DNA from: Rubrivivax benzoatilyticus JA2 = ATCC BAA-35
Lineage (GTDB): Bacteria; Pseudomonadota; Gammaproteobacteria; Burkholderiales; Burkholderiaceae_C
NCBI RefSeq assembly: GCF_000190375.1
Contig: NZ_AEWG01000049.1
Span: 1-37,363, forward strand
Reading direction: 5' to 3'
Length of the DNA stretch: 37,363 nt
Made by a program: the position numbers and the translations under genes. Shown one piece after another: positions 1 through 8,146 of the stretch (position 1 is its first letter; the number at the start of each line of letters is the position of its first letter). A model generated the notes under the pieces. That model did not search any database. It was not told the DNA's origin and saw only the letters and a program-made list of their open reading frames with translations.

Positions 1-387
1 GGCACGCGCCTCGTGCGGCGTTCGTCGCTGTGGCGCAGCGCGCCGGTCGACGCCGCCGGCCCCGACTTCCACAACGCGGTGGCCGAACTGGACACCACGC
101 TGGCCCCGGCCGGGCTGCTGGCCGCGCTGCACGCGATCGAGGCCGCGCACGGTCGCGAGCGCCCGTACCGCAACGCGCCGCGCACGCTGGACCTGGACCT
201 GTTGTTCTACGGCGACGAGGTGATCGACACCGCGTCGCTGGTCGTGCCGCATCCACGCGCGCATCTGCGCGCCTTCGTGCTGCGGCCGTTGCTGGAGCTC
301 GAGCCCGGCTTCGAGCACCCGCGCCTGGGGCCGCTGGTGCGCTGGTCGGCCGCCGCGGCCGACCAGGCGATCGAACGCCTCGACTGA
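1..387 (+). CDS. folK: HPPK, 3' part (partial)
   Basis: 6-hydroxymethyl-7,8-dihydropterin pyrophosphokinase transfers pyrophosphate from ATP to the pterin in cytosolic folate synthesis. The frame is open from base 1, so the true start and the first part of the enzyme lie outside the window; 128 residues are visible. They carry the family core: a strand ending in SSLWRSAPV, the FHNAV segment, a [20 protein letters not shown] block near visible residues 50-70 with the two Asp residues that hold magnesium, and the VPHPR...RAFVLRPL segment. The GTG at base 13 is internal and is not a start. The gene ends 13 bases before the DUF486 gene, probably in one transcript. Confidence 0.93.
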   Translation, partial: GTRLVRRSSLWRSAPVDAAGPDFHNAVAELDTTLAPAGLLAALHAIEAAHGRERPYRNAPRTLDLDLLFYGDEVIDTASLVVPHPRAHLRAFVLRPLLELEPGFEHPRLGPLVRWSAAAADQAIERLD

Positions 388-400
388 AGGAGTACCGACG

Positions 401-754
401 ATGAACTCCCTGCCGGTGCCGGTGCAGACCTTCGCGCTGCTCGCGCTGTCCAACCTGTTCATGACGTTTGCCTGGTACGGGCACCTGAAGTCGCTGTCCG
501 GCAAGCCGTGGATCGTCGCGGCGCTGATCAGCTGGGGCATCGCGTTGTTCGAGTACCTGCTGCAGGTGCCGGCCAACCGCATCGGCTACGCCGGCGGCAT
601 GAGCCTGGCGCAGCTGAAGATCGGCCAGGAAGTCATCACGCTGGCGATCTTCGTGCCCTTCGCGGTCTTCTACATGGACCAGCCGCTGAAGCTGGACTAC
701 CTCTGGGCCGGGCTGTGCCTGGTCGGAGCCGTCTACTTCATCTTCCGGTCATGA
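401..754 (+). CDS. DUF486 (DMT-like) small membrane protein
   Basis: A 117-residue inner-membrane protein of the DUF486 family, related to drug/metabolite transporters but only about four transmembrane segments long. Hydrophobic stretches lie near residues 8-26, 37-55, 75-93 and 97-115. The segments LSNLFMTFAWYGHLK and EYLLQVPANRIGY are typical of the family. An AAGGAG Shine-Dalgarno at 387-392 sits 8 bases before the ATG and fixes the start. The substrate is unknown; members may work as dimers like small multidrug-resistance proteins, but that is inference. It follows folK closely and is probably cotranscribed with it. Confidence 0.85.
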   Translation: MNSLPVPVQTFALLALSNLFMTFAWYGHLKSLSGKPWIVAALISWGIALFEYLLQVPANRIGYAGGMSLAQLKIGQEVITLAIFVPFAVFYMDQPLKLDYLWAGLCLVGAVYFIFRS

Positions 755-768
755 AACCGTCACCGTTC

Positions 769-774
769 TAGAAT
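769..774 (+). promoter_or_regulatory. -10 element for the DUF47-pit pair
   Basis: TAGAAT (5 of 6 matches to TATAAT) is an AT-rich spot in very GC-rich DNA, in the gap before the DUF47 gene. It would give a leader of roughly 35 bases. No convincing -35 box stands 16-18 bases upstream. Confidence 0.45.
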
Positions 775-815
775 CGCGGATTCACGATCCGGCCGGTGAT
801 CCCACCGGAGACCGC

Positions 816-1463
816 ATGTTTTTTGGCAAGCTCCTTCCACGAGAAGGCAACTTCTTCGAACTATTCAACCAGCACGGCGCTTTCGTCGTCGAGGGCGCCC
901 GGGCGTTCATGCTGCTGGTCCAGCACTATTCGGACCCCCTCGAGCGCGAGAAGCACAGCGCCGACGTCATCGCCGCCGAACGTGCCGCCGACAAGGTGAC
1001 CGCCGAGGTCAACCGCGCGCTGCACCGCACCTTCATCACGCCGCTGGACCGCGAGCAGATCCACGCGCTGATCAACTCGATGGACGACATCGTCGACCTG
1101 CTGCAGGACTCGTCGGAAGTGATGTCGCTGTACGACCTGCAGCACGTCAGCGAGGACGTGATCCGGCTGACCGAGATCTCGGTGCGCTGCTGCGAGCGTG
1201 TGCAGCACGTCGTCTCGCTGCTGCCGAACCTGCGCGACCAGGCCACGTCCGAGTCGGCGCTGAAGACCTGCGAGGAGATCGACCGCCTCGAGTCCGATGC
1301 CGACCGCGTGATGCGCTCGGCGATGTCGCGCCTGTTCCGCGAAGAGGTCGACACGCGCGAGCTGATCAAGCTGAAGGCCGTCTACGAGCACCTGGAGTCG
1401 ATCTCCGACCGCTGCGAAGACGTCGCCAACCTGATCGAAGGCATCGTCCTCGAGAATTCCTGA
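816..1463 (+). CDS. DUF47 PhoU-like phosphate transport regulator
   Basis: A 215-residue cytosolic helical protein of the DUF47 family (TIGR00153 type), distantly related to PhoU. Such proteins are normally encoded just before a PiT phosphate permease and are thought to modulate it. The N-terminus MFFGKLLPREGNFFELF and the segments HRTFITPLDREQIHAL and DDIVDLLQDSSE are characteristic; the acidic E/DxxxD pairs in the helical bundles resemble PhoU metal sites. The length is normal for the family. The permease gene follows after 19 bases, which supports the role. The start at 816 is the only one that gives the conserved N-terminus. Confidence 0.9.
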   Translation: MFFGKLLPREGNFFELFNQHGAFVVEGARAFMLLVQHYSDPLEREKHSADVIAAERAADKVTAEVNRALHRTFITPLDREQIHALINSMDDIVDLLQDSSEVMSLYDLQHVSEDVIRLTEISVRCCERVQHVVSLLPNLRDQATSESALKTCEEIDRLESDADRVMRSAMSRLFREEVDTRELIKLKAVYEHLESISDRCEDVANLIEGIVLENS

Positions 1464-1482
1464 CCGGTCGGACGTCCCTCAC

Positions 1483-2493
1483 ATGGATGCACTTCCGGTC
1501 GGCTTCTGGGTCGTGGCGATGCTCGTCGTTCTGGCGCTCGTCTTCGACTTCATGAATGGTTTCCACGACGCGGCGAACTCCATCGCCACCGTCGTGTCCA
1601 CGGGCGTTCTCAAGCCGCAGCAGGCGGTCGCGTTCGCCGCGTTCTTCAACGTGCTCGCCATCGCCGTGTTCCAGCTCAAGGTCGCGGCGACCGTGGGCAA
1701 GGGCATCGTCGAGCCCGGCATCGTCGACCAGCACGTCATCTTCGGCGCGCTGGTCGGGGCGATCGCCTGGAACGTGATCACCTGGTGGTACGGCATCCCG
1801 TCGTCAAGCTCGCATGCGCTCATCGGCGGCATCGTCGGCGCCACCATCGCCAAGGCCGGCGGCGGCCCGCTGGTGGCCTCGGGCCTGATCAAGACGGTGG
1901 CCTTCATCTTCATCTCGCCGGTGCTGGGCTTCCTGTTCGGCTCGCTGATCATGGTGGCCGTGGCCTGGATCTGTCGAAGATCCTCGCCACTGAAGGTCGA
2001 CAACACGTTCCGGCGGCTGCAGCTGGTCTCGGCCGGCATGTACTCGCTGGGCCACGGCGGCAACGACGCGCAGAAGACGATCGGCATCATCTGGCTGCTG
2101 CTGATCTCCTCGGGCTACGCGAGCGCCACCGACCACATGCCGCCGTCGTGGGTCATCTGGGCCTGCTACATCGCGATCGGCCTGGGCACGCTGTTCGGCG
2201 GCTGGCGCATCGTCAAGACCATGGGCCAGCGCATCACCAAGCTCAAGCCGGTCGGCGGCTTCTGCGCCGAGACCGGCGGGGCGGTGACGCTGTTCATGGC
2301 CACGGCGCTGGGCGTGCCGGTGTCGACGACGCACACCATCACCGGCGCGATCTACGGCGTCGGCTCGGTGCGCAGCGCGTCGGCGGTGCGCTGGGGTCTG
2401 GCCGGCAACATCGTGCTGGCGTGGATCTTCACGATCCCGGCGACGGCCTTCATCGCCGCCGTCTTCTACGCGCTCAGCAACTACCTGTTCTGA
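1483..2493 (+). CDS. pit: PiT-family inorganic phosphate transporter
   Basis: Low-affinity inorganic phosphate permease of the PiT family, a cytoplasmic-membrane carrier that uses an ion gradient. It has 336 residues with the internal two-fold repeat of the family. The first signature, GFHDAANSIATVVSTG, is near residues 26-41; the second, GHGGNDAQKTIG, is near 190-201; PSSSSHALIGG and PVSTTHTITG are the paired phosphate-site loops. About ten hydrophobic segments are visible. The length matches the shorter bacterial PiT proteins that lack the large central cytoplasmic loop of E. coli PitA. It sits directly behind the DUF47 regulator in one operon and ends at a strong hairpin shared with the convergent GNAT gene. 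Confidence 0.94.
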   Translation: MDALPVGFWVVAMLVVLALVFDFMNGFHDAANSIATVVSTGVLKPQQAVAFAAFFNVLAIAVFQLKVAATVGKGIVEPGIVDQHVIFGALVGAIAWNVITWWYGIPSSSSHALIGGIVGATIAKAGGGPLVASGLIKTVAFIFISPVLGFLFGSLIMVAVAWICRRSSPLKVDNTFRRLQLVSAGMYSLGHGGNDAQKTIGIIWLLLISSGYASATDHMPPSWVIWACYIAIGLGTLFGGWRIVKTMGQRITKLKPVGGFCAETGGAVTLFMATALGVPVSTTHTITGAIYGVGSVRSASAVRWGLAGNIVLAWIFTIPATAFIAAVFYALSNYLF

Positions 2494-2534
2494 GCGGCGG
2501 GCACCGGCCGCGCCCGGGGCGCGTGCCGGTGTCG

Positions 2535-2564
2535 GCAGGCCGCGCCGGCGCGGCCTGCTTCTTC
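2535..2564. terminator. Terminator hairpin between pit and the GNAT gene
   Basis: A perfect 12-bp inverted repeat, GCAGGCCGCGCC at 2535-2546 and GGCGCGGCCTGC at 2547-2558, followed by TTCTTC. It lies between the convergent stop codons of pit and the acetyltransferase and probably ends both transcripts. Confidence 0.75.
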
Positions 2565-2568
2565 AGCC

Positions 2569-3102
2569 TCACTCGGGCGCGGTTTCCTCGCCGGCGCCCA
2601 GCGTGCGCTGCATCAGCGGCACGTCGAGCCAGCGGCCGTGCTTCCAGCCGGCCGCGCGCAGGATGCCGGCGGGCTCGAAACCCAGCGCCTGGTGCAGGCC
2701 GATCGAGCCGACGTTCTCCGAGTCGCCGATGACGGCGAGCATCTGGCGCGCGCCGGCGGCCTCGCAGCGTGCGATCAGCTCGGCCAGCAGCAGCCGGCCG
2801 AGGCCGCGGCCGGTCGCTTCGTGGTGGACGTAGATCGAGTCCTCGACACAGAAGCGGTAGGCCGGGCGCGGGCGGAAGTGGTTGGCGTAGGCGTAGCCGA
2901 CGACGCGCCCGCCCTCGTCGGCGACCAGCCAGGGCAGGCCCTTGGCGGTGACGTCGGCGCGGCGACGCGCCATCTCGGTCTCGGCCGGCGGTTCGGTCTC
3001 GAAGGTGCCGGTGCCGTGCAGCACGTGGTGGGCGTAGATGGCGGTGATGGCGCCGAGGTCGGCGTCGGTGCTGGGGCGGATGACGATGGTGCCGGTGCTC
3101 AT
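2569..3102 (-). CDS. GNAT N-acetyltransferase (Pat/MnaT type)
   Basis: A 177-residue acetyl-CoA-dependent N-acetyltransferase of the phosphinothricin/methionine-sulfoximine acetyltransferase group. The start IRPSTDADLGAITAIYAHHV, the segment GTFETEPP, the Arg-rich AYANHFRPRPAYRFCVEDSIYV strand region and the acetyl-CoA loop GRGLGRLLLAEL are those of this group; GLHQALGFEPAG is the usual C-terminal part. Members acetylate the amino group of small amino-acid analogues and some confer tolerance to phosphinothricin. The natural substrate here is unknown. The gene stands alone, convergent with pit and divergent from rpsP. Confidence 0.88.
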   Translation of the reverse strand: MSTGTIVIRPSTDADLGAITAIYAHHVLHGTGTFETEPPAETEMARRRADVTAKGLPWLVADEGGRVVGYAYANHFRPRPAYRFCVEDSIYVHHEATGRGLGRLLLAELIARCEAAGARQMLAVIGDSENVGSIGLHQALGFEPAGILRAAGWKHGRWLDVPLMQRTLGAGEETAPE

Positions 3103-3194
3103 TCGGGGGCGGGGATGTGGCGGCGGCGCGTGGCGTGAACGGTGCCCGGAAGATGGTCTGCGCCGCAGCTTGTCGCTTCCGGTGCGGTCGAGTT

Positions 3195-3200
3195 TATAAT
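3195..3200 (+). promoter_or_regulatory. Promoter of the rpsP operon
   Basis: A perfect TATAAT, with TTGTCG at 3170-3175 as a possible -35 box (19-base spacer, rather long). Transcription from here would give a leader of about 145 bases before rpsP. The leader can form a 9-pair hairpin with one mismatch, AGTGTCATG at 3228-3236 against CATGAGACT at 3240-3248. Confidence 0.6.
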
Positions 3201-3351
3201 GCGCGGTTCCCGGCGCCGGCTTCGGGCAGTGTCATGGTTCATGAGACTGGCGGCGCGTATCTACGGGCCCGAAGACGTACTCGTTTGATTGCCCGCGGCT
3301 GGACGTGTCCTCAGCGGTGTGGCGGTCGCCTCACACATCAGGAATTCCGAC

Positions 3352-3600
3352 ATGGTCGTGATCCGTCTGGCCCGTGGCGGCGCAAAGAAGCGCCCGTTCT
3401 ACAACATCGTCGTTGCCGACGCGCGCGAGCGCCGTGACGGCCGCTTCATCGAGCGCGTGGGTTTCTACAACCCGATGGCCTCGGGTGGCGCGGAAGGTCT
3501 GCGCGTCTCTCTGGACCGCGTGACCTATTGGGCCGGCGTCGGTGCGCAGCTGTCGCCGACCGTCGCCCGTCTGGTCGCCCAGGCCAAGAAGGCGGCCTGA
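3352..3600 (+). CDS. rpsP: 30S ribosomal protein S16
   Basis: Small-subunit ribosomal protein S16, 82 residues, normal length. The N-terminus [20 protein letters not shown] and the segments [13 protein letters not shown] and [20 protein letters not shown] are diagnostic. An upstream in-frame extension is open but lacks any S16 similarity, so the ATG at 3352 is chosen. It is the first gene of the conserved rpsP-rimM-trmD-rplS operon, which couples ribosome assembly with tRNA modification. Confidence 0.97.
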   Translation: MVVIRLARGGAKKRPFYNIVVADARERRDGRFIERVGFYNPMASGGAEGLRVSLDRVTYWAGVGAQLSPTVARLVAQAKKAA

Positions 3601-3611
3601 GTCCGCACGGC

Positions 3612-4187
3612 GTGGCCACCTCGACGTCACCGCTGACGGCGCCCGACGCGCCGCCCCGGCCGGCCGACGCCATCGAGGTGGGCCGCGTTCTCGGCGCCTG
3701 GGGCGTCAAGGGCGGGATCAAGGTCAAACCTTTCTCGTCCGACCCGCAGGCGCTGTTCTCCTCCAAGCGCTGGTTCCTGGAGCCGTCCGAGGCCAAGCCC
3801 GGGCACCAGGTGCCGCCGCTGCTGCGCGTGGCCTCCGCGCGCGAGCAGGGTGACGCCGTCGTCGCGACGATCCACGATCTGACCGACCGCGATCTCGCCC
3901 AGGCGCTGGCCGGTGCGCGCATCTTCATCGCGCGCTCCAGCTTCCCGACGCCCGACGAAGACGAGTTCTACTGGGTCGACCTGATCGGCCTGGACGCGCG
4001 CAACCGCGCCGATGTCGTGCTCGGCCGCGTCGTCGGCCTGGTCGAGACCGGCCCGCACTGCGTGCTTCGAGTCCAGCCCGCCGACGAGAAGGCCGACGAG
4101 ATCCTGATCCCCTTCGTCGCCGCCTACGTCGACCGCGTCGATCTCGCCGGCGCCACCGTCCACGTCGACTGGGAAGCCGACTACTGA
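3612..4187 (+). CDS. rimM: 16S rRNA processing protein RimM
   Basis: RimM helps mature the 30S subunit head and binds S19 in assembling subunits. With the GTG at 3612 as start, 11 bases after rpsP, it has 191 residues. The N-terminal RimM domain contains [20 protein letters not shown] (about residues 18-37), and the C-terminal PRC-barrel contains [24 protein letters not shown] and [16 protein letters not shown]. The frame remains open further up into rpsP, but a start there would add Arg-rich sequence foreign to RimM. No ATG fits; the GTG start is inferred from the domain edge. trmD follows after 11 bases. Confidence 0.95.
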   Translation: MATSTSPLTAPDAPPRPADAIEVGRVLGAWGVKGGIKVKPFSSDPQALFSSKRWFLEPSEAKPGHQVPPLLRVASAREQGDAVVATIHDLTDRDLAQALAGARIFIARSSFPTPDEDEFYWVDLIGLDARNRADVVLGRVVGLVETGPHCVLRVQPADEKADEILIPFVAAYVDRVDLAGATVHVDWEADY

Positions 4188-4198
4188 CGGCGAAGCCG

Positions 4199-4945
4199 AT
4201 GCGCTTCGACGTCGTCACGCTGTTCCCCGAACTGTTCGCCCCGCACCTGGCGGTGGGCATCACGCGGCGCGCGTTCACCTCCGGCCTCGTCGACGTGCGG
4301 CTGTGGCAGCTGCGCGACTTCGCCGACGACGCCTACCGCCGCATCGACGACCGCCCCTACGGCGGCGGGCCCGGCATGGTGATGCTGGTCGAGCCGCTGT
4401 TGCGTGCGCTCGACGCGGTGCGCGCCGAACGCGGCGAGGTGCCGGTCGTGCACTTCACGCCGACCGGCCGCCGGCTCGACCAGGCCGTCGTGCAGGAATT
4501 CGCCGCAGGCCCCGGCGCAGTGCTGCTGTGCGGCCGCTACGAAGGCATCGACCAGCGTTTCATCGACCGCCGCGTGACGCACGAGATCAGCCTCGGCGAC
4601 TTCGTGCTCTCCGGCGGCGAGCTTCCGGCGCTGACGCTGCTCGACGCCGTCGCGCGGCTGCAGGACGGCGTCATCCCGGCGCCGTCGCACGAGCAGGACA
4701 GCTTCGGCGACGGCCTGCTCGAAGGCCCGTCGTACAGCCGCCCCGAACGCCTGGCGCTGGACGGCGACGAACTCGCGGTGCCGGCGGTGCTGCTGTCGGG
4801 CCACCACGGCGAGATCGCGCGCTGGCGGCGCGAGCGTTCGCTGGAGCGCACGGCGCAGCGGCGGCCCGACCTGATCGCCGCGGCGCGTGCCGCCGGGCGT
4901 CTTTCACGCGCCGACGAGCGTTTCCTCGCGTCCCTCGCGCTATAA
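4199..4945 (+). CDS. trmD: tRNA (guanine-N1)-methyltransferase
   Basis: TrmD methylates G37 of tRNAs with SAM and prevents +1 frameshifting. The protein has 248 residues, the usual length. The N-terminus [13 protein letters not shown], the [13 protein letters not shown] loop, [15 protein letters not shown] and the SAM-binding trefoil knot [18 protein letters not shown] are all present. Its TAA stop lies within a TATAAT hexamer that may serve as the rplS promoter, so the end of trmD and the signal for rplS share bases. Confidence 0.97.
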   Translation: MRFDVVTLFPELFAPHLAVGITRRAFTSGLVDVRLWQLRDFADDAYRRIDDRPYGGGPGMVMLVEPLLRALDAVRAERGEVPVVHFTPTGRRLDQAVVQEFAAGPGAVLLCGRYEGIDQRFIDRRVTHEISLGDFVLSGGELPALTLLDAVARLQDGVIPAPSHEQDSFGDGLLEGPSYSRPERLALDGDELAVPAVLLSGHHGEIARWRRERSLERTAQRRPDLIAAARAAGRLSRADERFLASLAL

Positions 4946-4946
4946 T
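4941..4946 (+). promoter_or_regulatory. Possible internal promoter for rplS
   Basis: A perfect TATAAT overlaps the TAA stop of trmD. The 110 bases from here to the rplS start would be its leader. There is no clear -35 box, so the evidence is the isolated hexamer in GC-rich coding DNA and the unusually long trmD-rplS gap. Confidence 0.4.
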
Positions 4947-5055
4947 CGAGGGCTTTTCGATCCTCTGCCGGGCAACCGGCGGGCCGGCCACGTGGCCCAG
5001 GCTTGCCGACATTCCGATCCACAACCCCCGCGCACGATCGCCATCGGAGAAAACC

Positions 5056-5409
5056 TTGAACCTCATCGAGACCCTCGAGCAGGAAGAGATCGCCCGCCTG
5101 GGCAAGACGATCCCGGCCTTCGCCCCCGGCGACACCGTCATCGTCAACGTCAACGTCGTCGAAGGCACCCGCAAGCGCGTGCAGGCCTACGAAGGCGTCG
5201 TGATTGCCAAGCGCAACCGCGGCATCAACAGCAGCTTCATCGTCCGCAAGATCTCCAGCGGCGAAGGCGTGGAACGCACGTTCCAGCTGTACAGCCCGCT
5301 GATCGCCTCGATCGAAGTCAAGCGCCGCGGCGACGTGCGCCGCGCCAAGCTGTACTACCTGCGCGAGCGCAGCGGCAAGAGCGCCCGCATCAAGGAAAAG
5401 CTGGCGTGA
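5056..5409 (+). CDS. rplS: 50S ribosomal protein L19
   Basis: Large-subunit protein L19, located at the 30S-50S interface. With the TTG start at 5056 it has 117 residues, the normal length, beginning with [16 protein letters not shown] as in other Burkholderiales (recalled, not searched). GGAGA at 5046-5050 is a well-spaced Shine-Dalgarno for this TTG. The core [40 protein letters not shown] and [18 protein letters not shown] is unmistakable. It is the last gene of the operon and is followed by a strong terminator. Confidence 0.96.
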   Translation: MNLIETLEQEEIARLGKTIPAFAPGDTVIVNVNVVEGTRKRVQAYEGVVIAKRNRGINSSFIVRKISSGEGVERTFQLYSPLIASIEVKRRGDVRRAKLYYLRERSGKSARIKEKLA

Positions 5410-5451
5410 TGCCTGGTCGTTCCGGCTGCGCCGGACGGCCCGATTGCCAGG

Positions 5452-5476
5452 AGGCGCCGCGTTGCGGCGCCTTTTT
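5452..5476 (+). terminator. Rho-independent terminator of the rpsP operon
   Basis: A 9-bp stem, AGGCGCCGC at 5452-5460 and GCGGCGCCT at 5464-5472, with a GTT loop and a following T-run. It lies 43 bases after rplS and only 19 bases before the Nudix start codon. Confidence 0.88.
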
Positions 5477-5494
5477 CGTTTCTGGAGCGCCGCG

Positions 5495-6166
5495 ATGACG
5501 CCGCCGCGCATCCTGCACCCGCAGGCCATCCCCGTCGCCGGGATCGACGCCCATCTGCCGCCGGTGCCGGCCGCGCGCCTGACGCCGGCTGCGCTGCGCC
5601 GGCGTTTCGCCGCGCCGGGCACCTGGACACCCGAGTTCGCCGGCGACGGCCGGCCGACGGACGACCGGCCGTCGGCCGCCGCCGCGGTGCTGGTGGCCAT
5701 CGTCGAGCGCGAAGCCGGCGCGACGGTGCTGCTGACGCGCCGCGCCGAGCATCTGCGCGATCATGCGGGCCAGATCAGCTTCCCGGGCGGCCGTGTCGAG
5801 CCGGGTGACACCGACGCCGCGGCCACCGCGCTGCGCGAGGCCGAGGAGGAAGTCGGCCTGGCACGGGCCCGTGTCGACGTCATCGGCCACCTGCCGCCCT
5901 ACACGACGGTGACGCATTTCGTCGTCACGCCGGTGGTGGCCATCGTCACGCCGCCGTTCGAGCTGCAGATCGACGCCTTCGAGGTCGCGGCCGCGTTCGA
6001 GGTGCCGCTGGCCTTCCTGATGGACCCGGCGAACCATCGCCGCCACGTCTTCGAGGCCGGCGGCGCGCGCCGCCAGTTCCTGTCGATGCCCTGGGGCGAT
6101 CACTTCATCTGGGGCGCCACGGCGGCGATGCTGCGCAATCTCTACGGCTTCCTCGCCGAGGACTGA
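5495..6166 (+). CDS. Nudix CoA pyrophosphatase (NudL-like)
   Basis: A 223-residue Nudix hydrolase of the coenzyme A pyrophosphatase type, which splits CoA or its derivatives to phosphopantetheine and 3',5'-ADP. The NuCoA signature LLTRRAEHLRDHAGQISFPG (near residues 77-96) runs into the Nudix box GGRVEPGD...ALREAEEEVGL; as in E. coli NudL the spacing before REAEEE is one residue longer than the classical box. The ATG at 5495 has TGGAG at 5482-5486. The upstream in-frame codons run through the rplS terminator and are rejected. It has no promoter clear of the terminator, so it may depend on read-through. Confidence 0.9.
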   Translation: MTPPRILHPQAIPVAGIDAHLPPVPAARLTPAALRRRFAAPGTWTPEFAGDGRPTDDRPSAAAAVLVAIVEREAGATVLLTRRAEHLRDHAGQISFPGGRVEPGDTDAAATALREAEEEVGLARARVDVIGHLPPYTTVTHFVVTPVVAIVTPPFELQIDAFEVAAAFEVPLAFLMDPANHRRHVFEAGGARRQFLSMPWGDHFIWGATAAMLRNLYGFLAED

Positions 6167-6179
6167 GGCGCACGCCCCT

Positions 6180-6185
6180 TATCAT
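6180..6185 (+). promoter_or_regulatory. -10-like TATCAT before the CobD-like gene
   Basis: TATCAT ends 9 bases before the ATG at 6195. If used, the mRNA would have almost no leader. The same arrangement recurs at other genes in the window (14947, 15696, 16664, 21744). Confidence 0.35.
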
Positions 6186-6194
6186 CGGCAGCCG

Positions 6195-7184
6195 ATGAGT
6201 TTTTTCGCTGTCCTGTTCGCGCTGCTGATCGAGCAGCTCAAGCCGCTGCCGAAGGACAACGGCATCCATCACGCGCTGGTCGGATGGGTGCGCTGGGCCA
6301 GCCGCAACTTCGACGCCGGCCGGCCGCATCACACGGTCGTCGTCTGGTGTGTCGCGGTGCTCGGGCCGACGCTGGCAGTGGCTGTCGCCTACATGGCGAT
6401 CTGGCACTTCAGCCTGGTGCTGGCGCTGGTGTTCGACATCGCGCTGCTGTACCTCACGCTGGGCTTCCGCCAGTTCAGCCACTACTTCACCGACATCCGC
6501 GACGCGCTGGACCGCGGCGACGAGAACTTCGCGCGCCAGCGCCTGGCCGAGTGGCGCCATCTCGACGCCAGCGAGTTGCCGCGCACCGAGGTGCTGCGCC
6601 ACGTCATCGAACACGCGCTGCTGGCCGCGCACCGCCACGTCTTCGGCGTCTTCTTCTGGTTCATCCTGCTGTCGGCGCTGGGCCTGGGGCCGACCGGCGC
6701 GGTGCTGTACCGGATGGCCGAGTTCGCATCGCGCTACTGGGCCTACCGCCATCGCACGCTGGAGGCGCCGACCAGCGAGAGCCTGATGAACCTGTCGCGG
6801 CGCTGGTTCGAGCTGCTCGACCACGTGCCCGCGCGCATGACGGCCTTCGGCTTTGCCGTCGTCGGCAACTTCGAGGAAGCCGTCGGCGGCTGGCGCCGCG
6901 ACGCGGCACTCTGGCTGCATCCCAACGAGGGCATCATCCTCGCCGCCGCGGCCGGCGCCGTCGGCGTGCAGCTCGGCGGCAGCGCTGCGCCGGGCGTCAC
7001 GCCCGACCGCTCCAAGACCTTCGCCGCCGGCACCGAACCGGGCACCGTCGCCGCCGAAGGCTCGACGCCGGGCGCGCCGCCGCAGCTGGGGCACCTGCAA
7101 AGCGTCGTCGGCCTGGTCTGGCGCTCGGTCGTGCTGTGGATGCTGCTGCTGGCACTGCTGACGCTGGCCAACGTCGTCGGCTGA
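6195..7184 (+). CDS. CobD/CbiB-family membrane protein (AmpE-like)
   Basis: A 329-residue inner-membrane protein of the CobD/CbiB fold. True CobD makes adenosylcobinamide phosphate in B12 synthesis, but in Burkholderiales single genes of this type are far from cobalamin genes, and the family also includes AmpE, a membrane partner in beta-lactamase signalling. No B12 gene is visible here, so the substrate is undetermined. Membrane segments lie near residues 1-15, 50-90, 150-180 and 300-328. The segment DIALLYLTLGFRQFSHYFTD matches the conserved CobD helix. The stretch near 265-295 (rich in Gly, Ala, Pro and Thr) is probably a flexible loop. Confidence 0.72.
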   Translation: MSFFAVLFALLIEQLKPLPKDNGIHHALVGWVRWASRNFDAGRPHHTVVVWCVAVLGPTLAVAVAYMAIWHFSLVLALVFDIALLYLTLGFRQFSHYFTDIRDALDRGDENFARQRLAEWRHLDASELPRTEVLRHVIEHALLAAHRHVFGVFFWFILLSALGLGPTGAVLYRMAEFASRYWAYRHRTLEAPTSESLMNLSRRWFELLDHVPARMTAFGFAVVGNFEEAVGGWRRDAALWLHPNEGIILAAAAGAVGVQLGGSAAPGVTPDRSKTFAAGTEPGTVAAEGSTPGAPPQLGHLQSVVGLVWRSVVLWMLLLALLTLANVVG

Positions 7185-7194
7185 GGCGGCGCAC

Positions 7195-7214
7195 GCCACG
7201 GCCGAGGCCGTGGC
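7195..7214. terminator. Hairpin between convergent cobD-like and rsgA genes
   Basis: Perfect 8-bp stem GCCACGGC (7195-7202) and GCCGTGGC (7207-7214) with a CGAG loop, in the 59-base gap between converging stops. It has no T-run, so it is a weak or factor-assisted terminator at best. Confidence 0.4.
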
Positions 7215-7243
7215 ACGAACTCGAGGGCCACGGCGGCCCGCCG

Positions 7244-8146
7244 TCACCAGCGTTTGGCCGACAGCTCGTCGAACAGCTCTTCGTAGATGCGGTAGCGCGT
7301 CGGCGCGATCTCGCCGCGCGCCAGCGCCGCGCGCACGCCGCAGCCGGGTTCGTGGCGGTGGCTGCAGTTGTGGAAGCGGCACTCGCCCAGCGCGGCGGCG
7401 AAGTCGGGCATCAGTGTCGCCAGTTCGGTGGGGGCGATCTGGCGCAGGCCGAACTCCTGGAACCCCGGCGAGTCGATCAGCGCGCCGCGGCGCGTGTCGT
7501 CCAGCCAGTACCAGCTGGTCGTCGTCGTCGTGTGGCGGCCGGCCTTCAGCGCCTTGGAGATCTCGCCGACCTGGGCCGCGGCCTGCGGCACCAGCAGGTT
7601 GATCAGCGTGCTCTTGCCCATGCCGCTGGGGCCCAGCACCAGCGTCGTGCGGCCGTCCAGGCGCGGCGCCAGCGTCGCGCGCGCCGCGTCGGGCGCGGCC
7701 TTCAGCGCCAGCTCGACGACCTCGACGCCCATGCGGCGGTAGGGTTCGAGCCGCGCGCGTGCGCCGGCGGCGGCCGGCAGGTCGGTCTTGTTCAGCCCGA
7801 TCCAGCACGGGATGCCGGCCTGACCGGCGGCGATCAGCGCGCGCGTGAGCTGCGACTCGCTGAACATCGGTTCGCCGGCGACCAGCACCAGCACCGCGTC
7901 GAGGTTGGCGGCGAACGACTTGGTGCGCCACTCGTCCTGGCGGAACAGCAGGTTGCGCCGCGCCTCCAGGTGCTCGACGACGCCTTCGTCGCCGGCCGGC
8001 AGCCAGCGCACGCGGTCGCCGACGACGAGTTCGCTCTTCTTGCCGCGCGGGTGGCACAGCACGCGTTCGCCGTCGGGGGTCTCGACGACGACGTGACGGC
8101 CGTGGGCCGCCACGACCAGCCCCTGGTCCAAGGCCTCGAAGCTCAA
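7244..8146 (-). CDS. rsgA: Ribosome small subunit-dependent GTPase A
   Basis: RsgA is a circularly permuted GTPase that checks late 30S assembly. Its 300 residues form an N-terminal OB fold (1-70), a GTPase domain with the permuted order G4 NKTD (119-122), G1 GPSGMGKS (172-179), G3 DSPG (225-228), and a C-terminal zinc site with Cys256, Cys261, His263 and Cys269 in the canonical C-x4-C-x-H-x5-C spacing. The start is a TTG at 8146 whose bases overlap the TGA stop of the upstream M48 gene (TTGA); no ATG exists between that stop and the OB fold. This indicates translational coupling to the protease. Confidence 0.95.
   Translation of the reverse strand: MSFEALDQGLVVAAHGRHVVVETPDGERVLCHPRGKKSELVVGDRVRWLPAGDEGVVEHLEARRNLLFRQDEWRTKSFAANLDAVLVLVAGEPMFSESQLTRALIAAGQAGIPCWIGLNKTDLPAAAGARARLEPYRRMGVEVVELALKAAPDAARATLAPRLDGRTTLVLGPSGMGKSTLINLLVPQAAAQVGEISKALKAGRHTTTTTSWYWLDDTRRGALIDSPGFQEFGLRQIAPTELATLMPDFAAALGECRFHNCSHRHEPGCGVRAALARGEIAPTRYRIYEELFDELSAKRW

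Noticed and set aside
4303..5409. rplS with a long N-terminal extension starting within trmD
   Set aside because: The extension is Arg-rich shadow sequence of trmD; L19 begins at the TTG at 5056 with its own Shine-Dalgarno.
6195..7184. Calling the membrane protein a cobalamin-synthesis cobD
   Set aside because: No cobalamin gene is nearby, and the family includes AmpE-like proteins; left as family-level.
6105..8057. A 650-codon open frame on the minus strand opposite the CobD-like gene and in rsgA
   Set aside because: Arg/Ala/Pro-rich shadow frame of high-GC coding DNA; the real genes on these strands have full family motifs.
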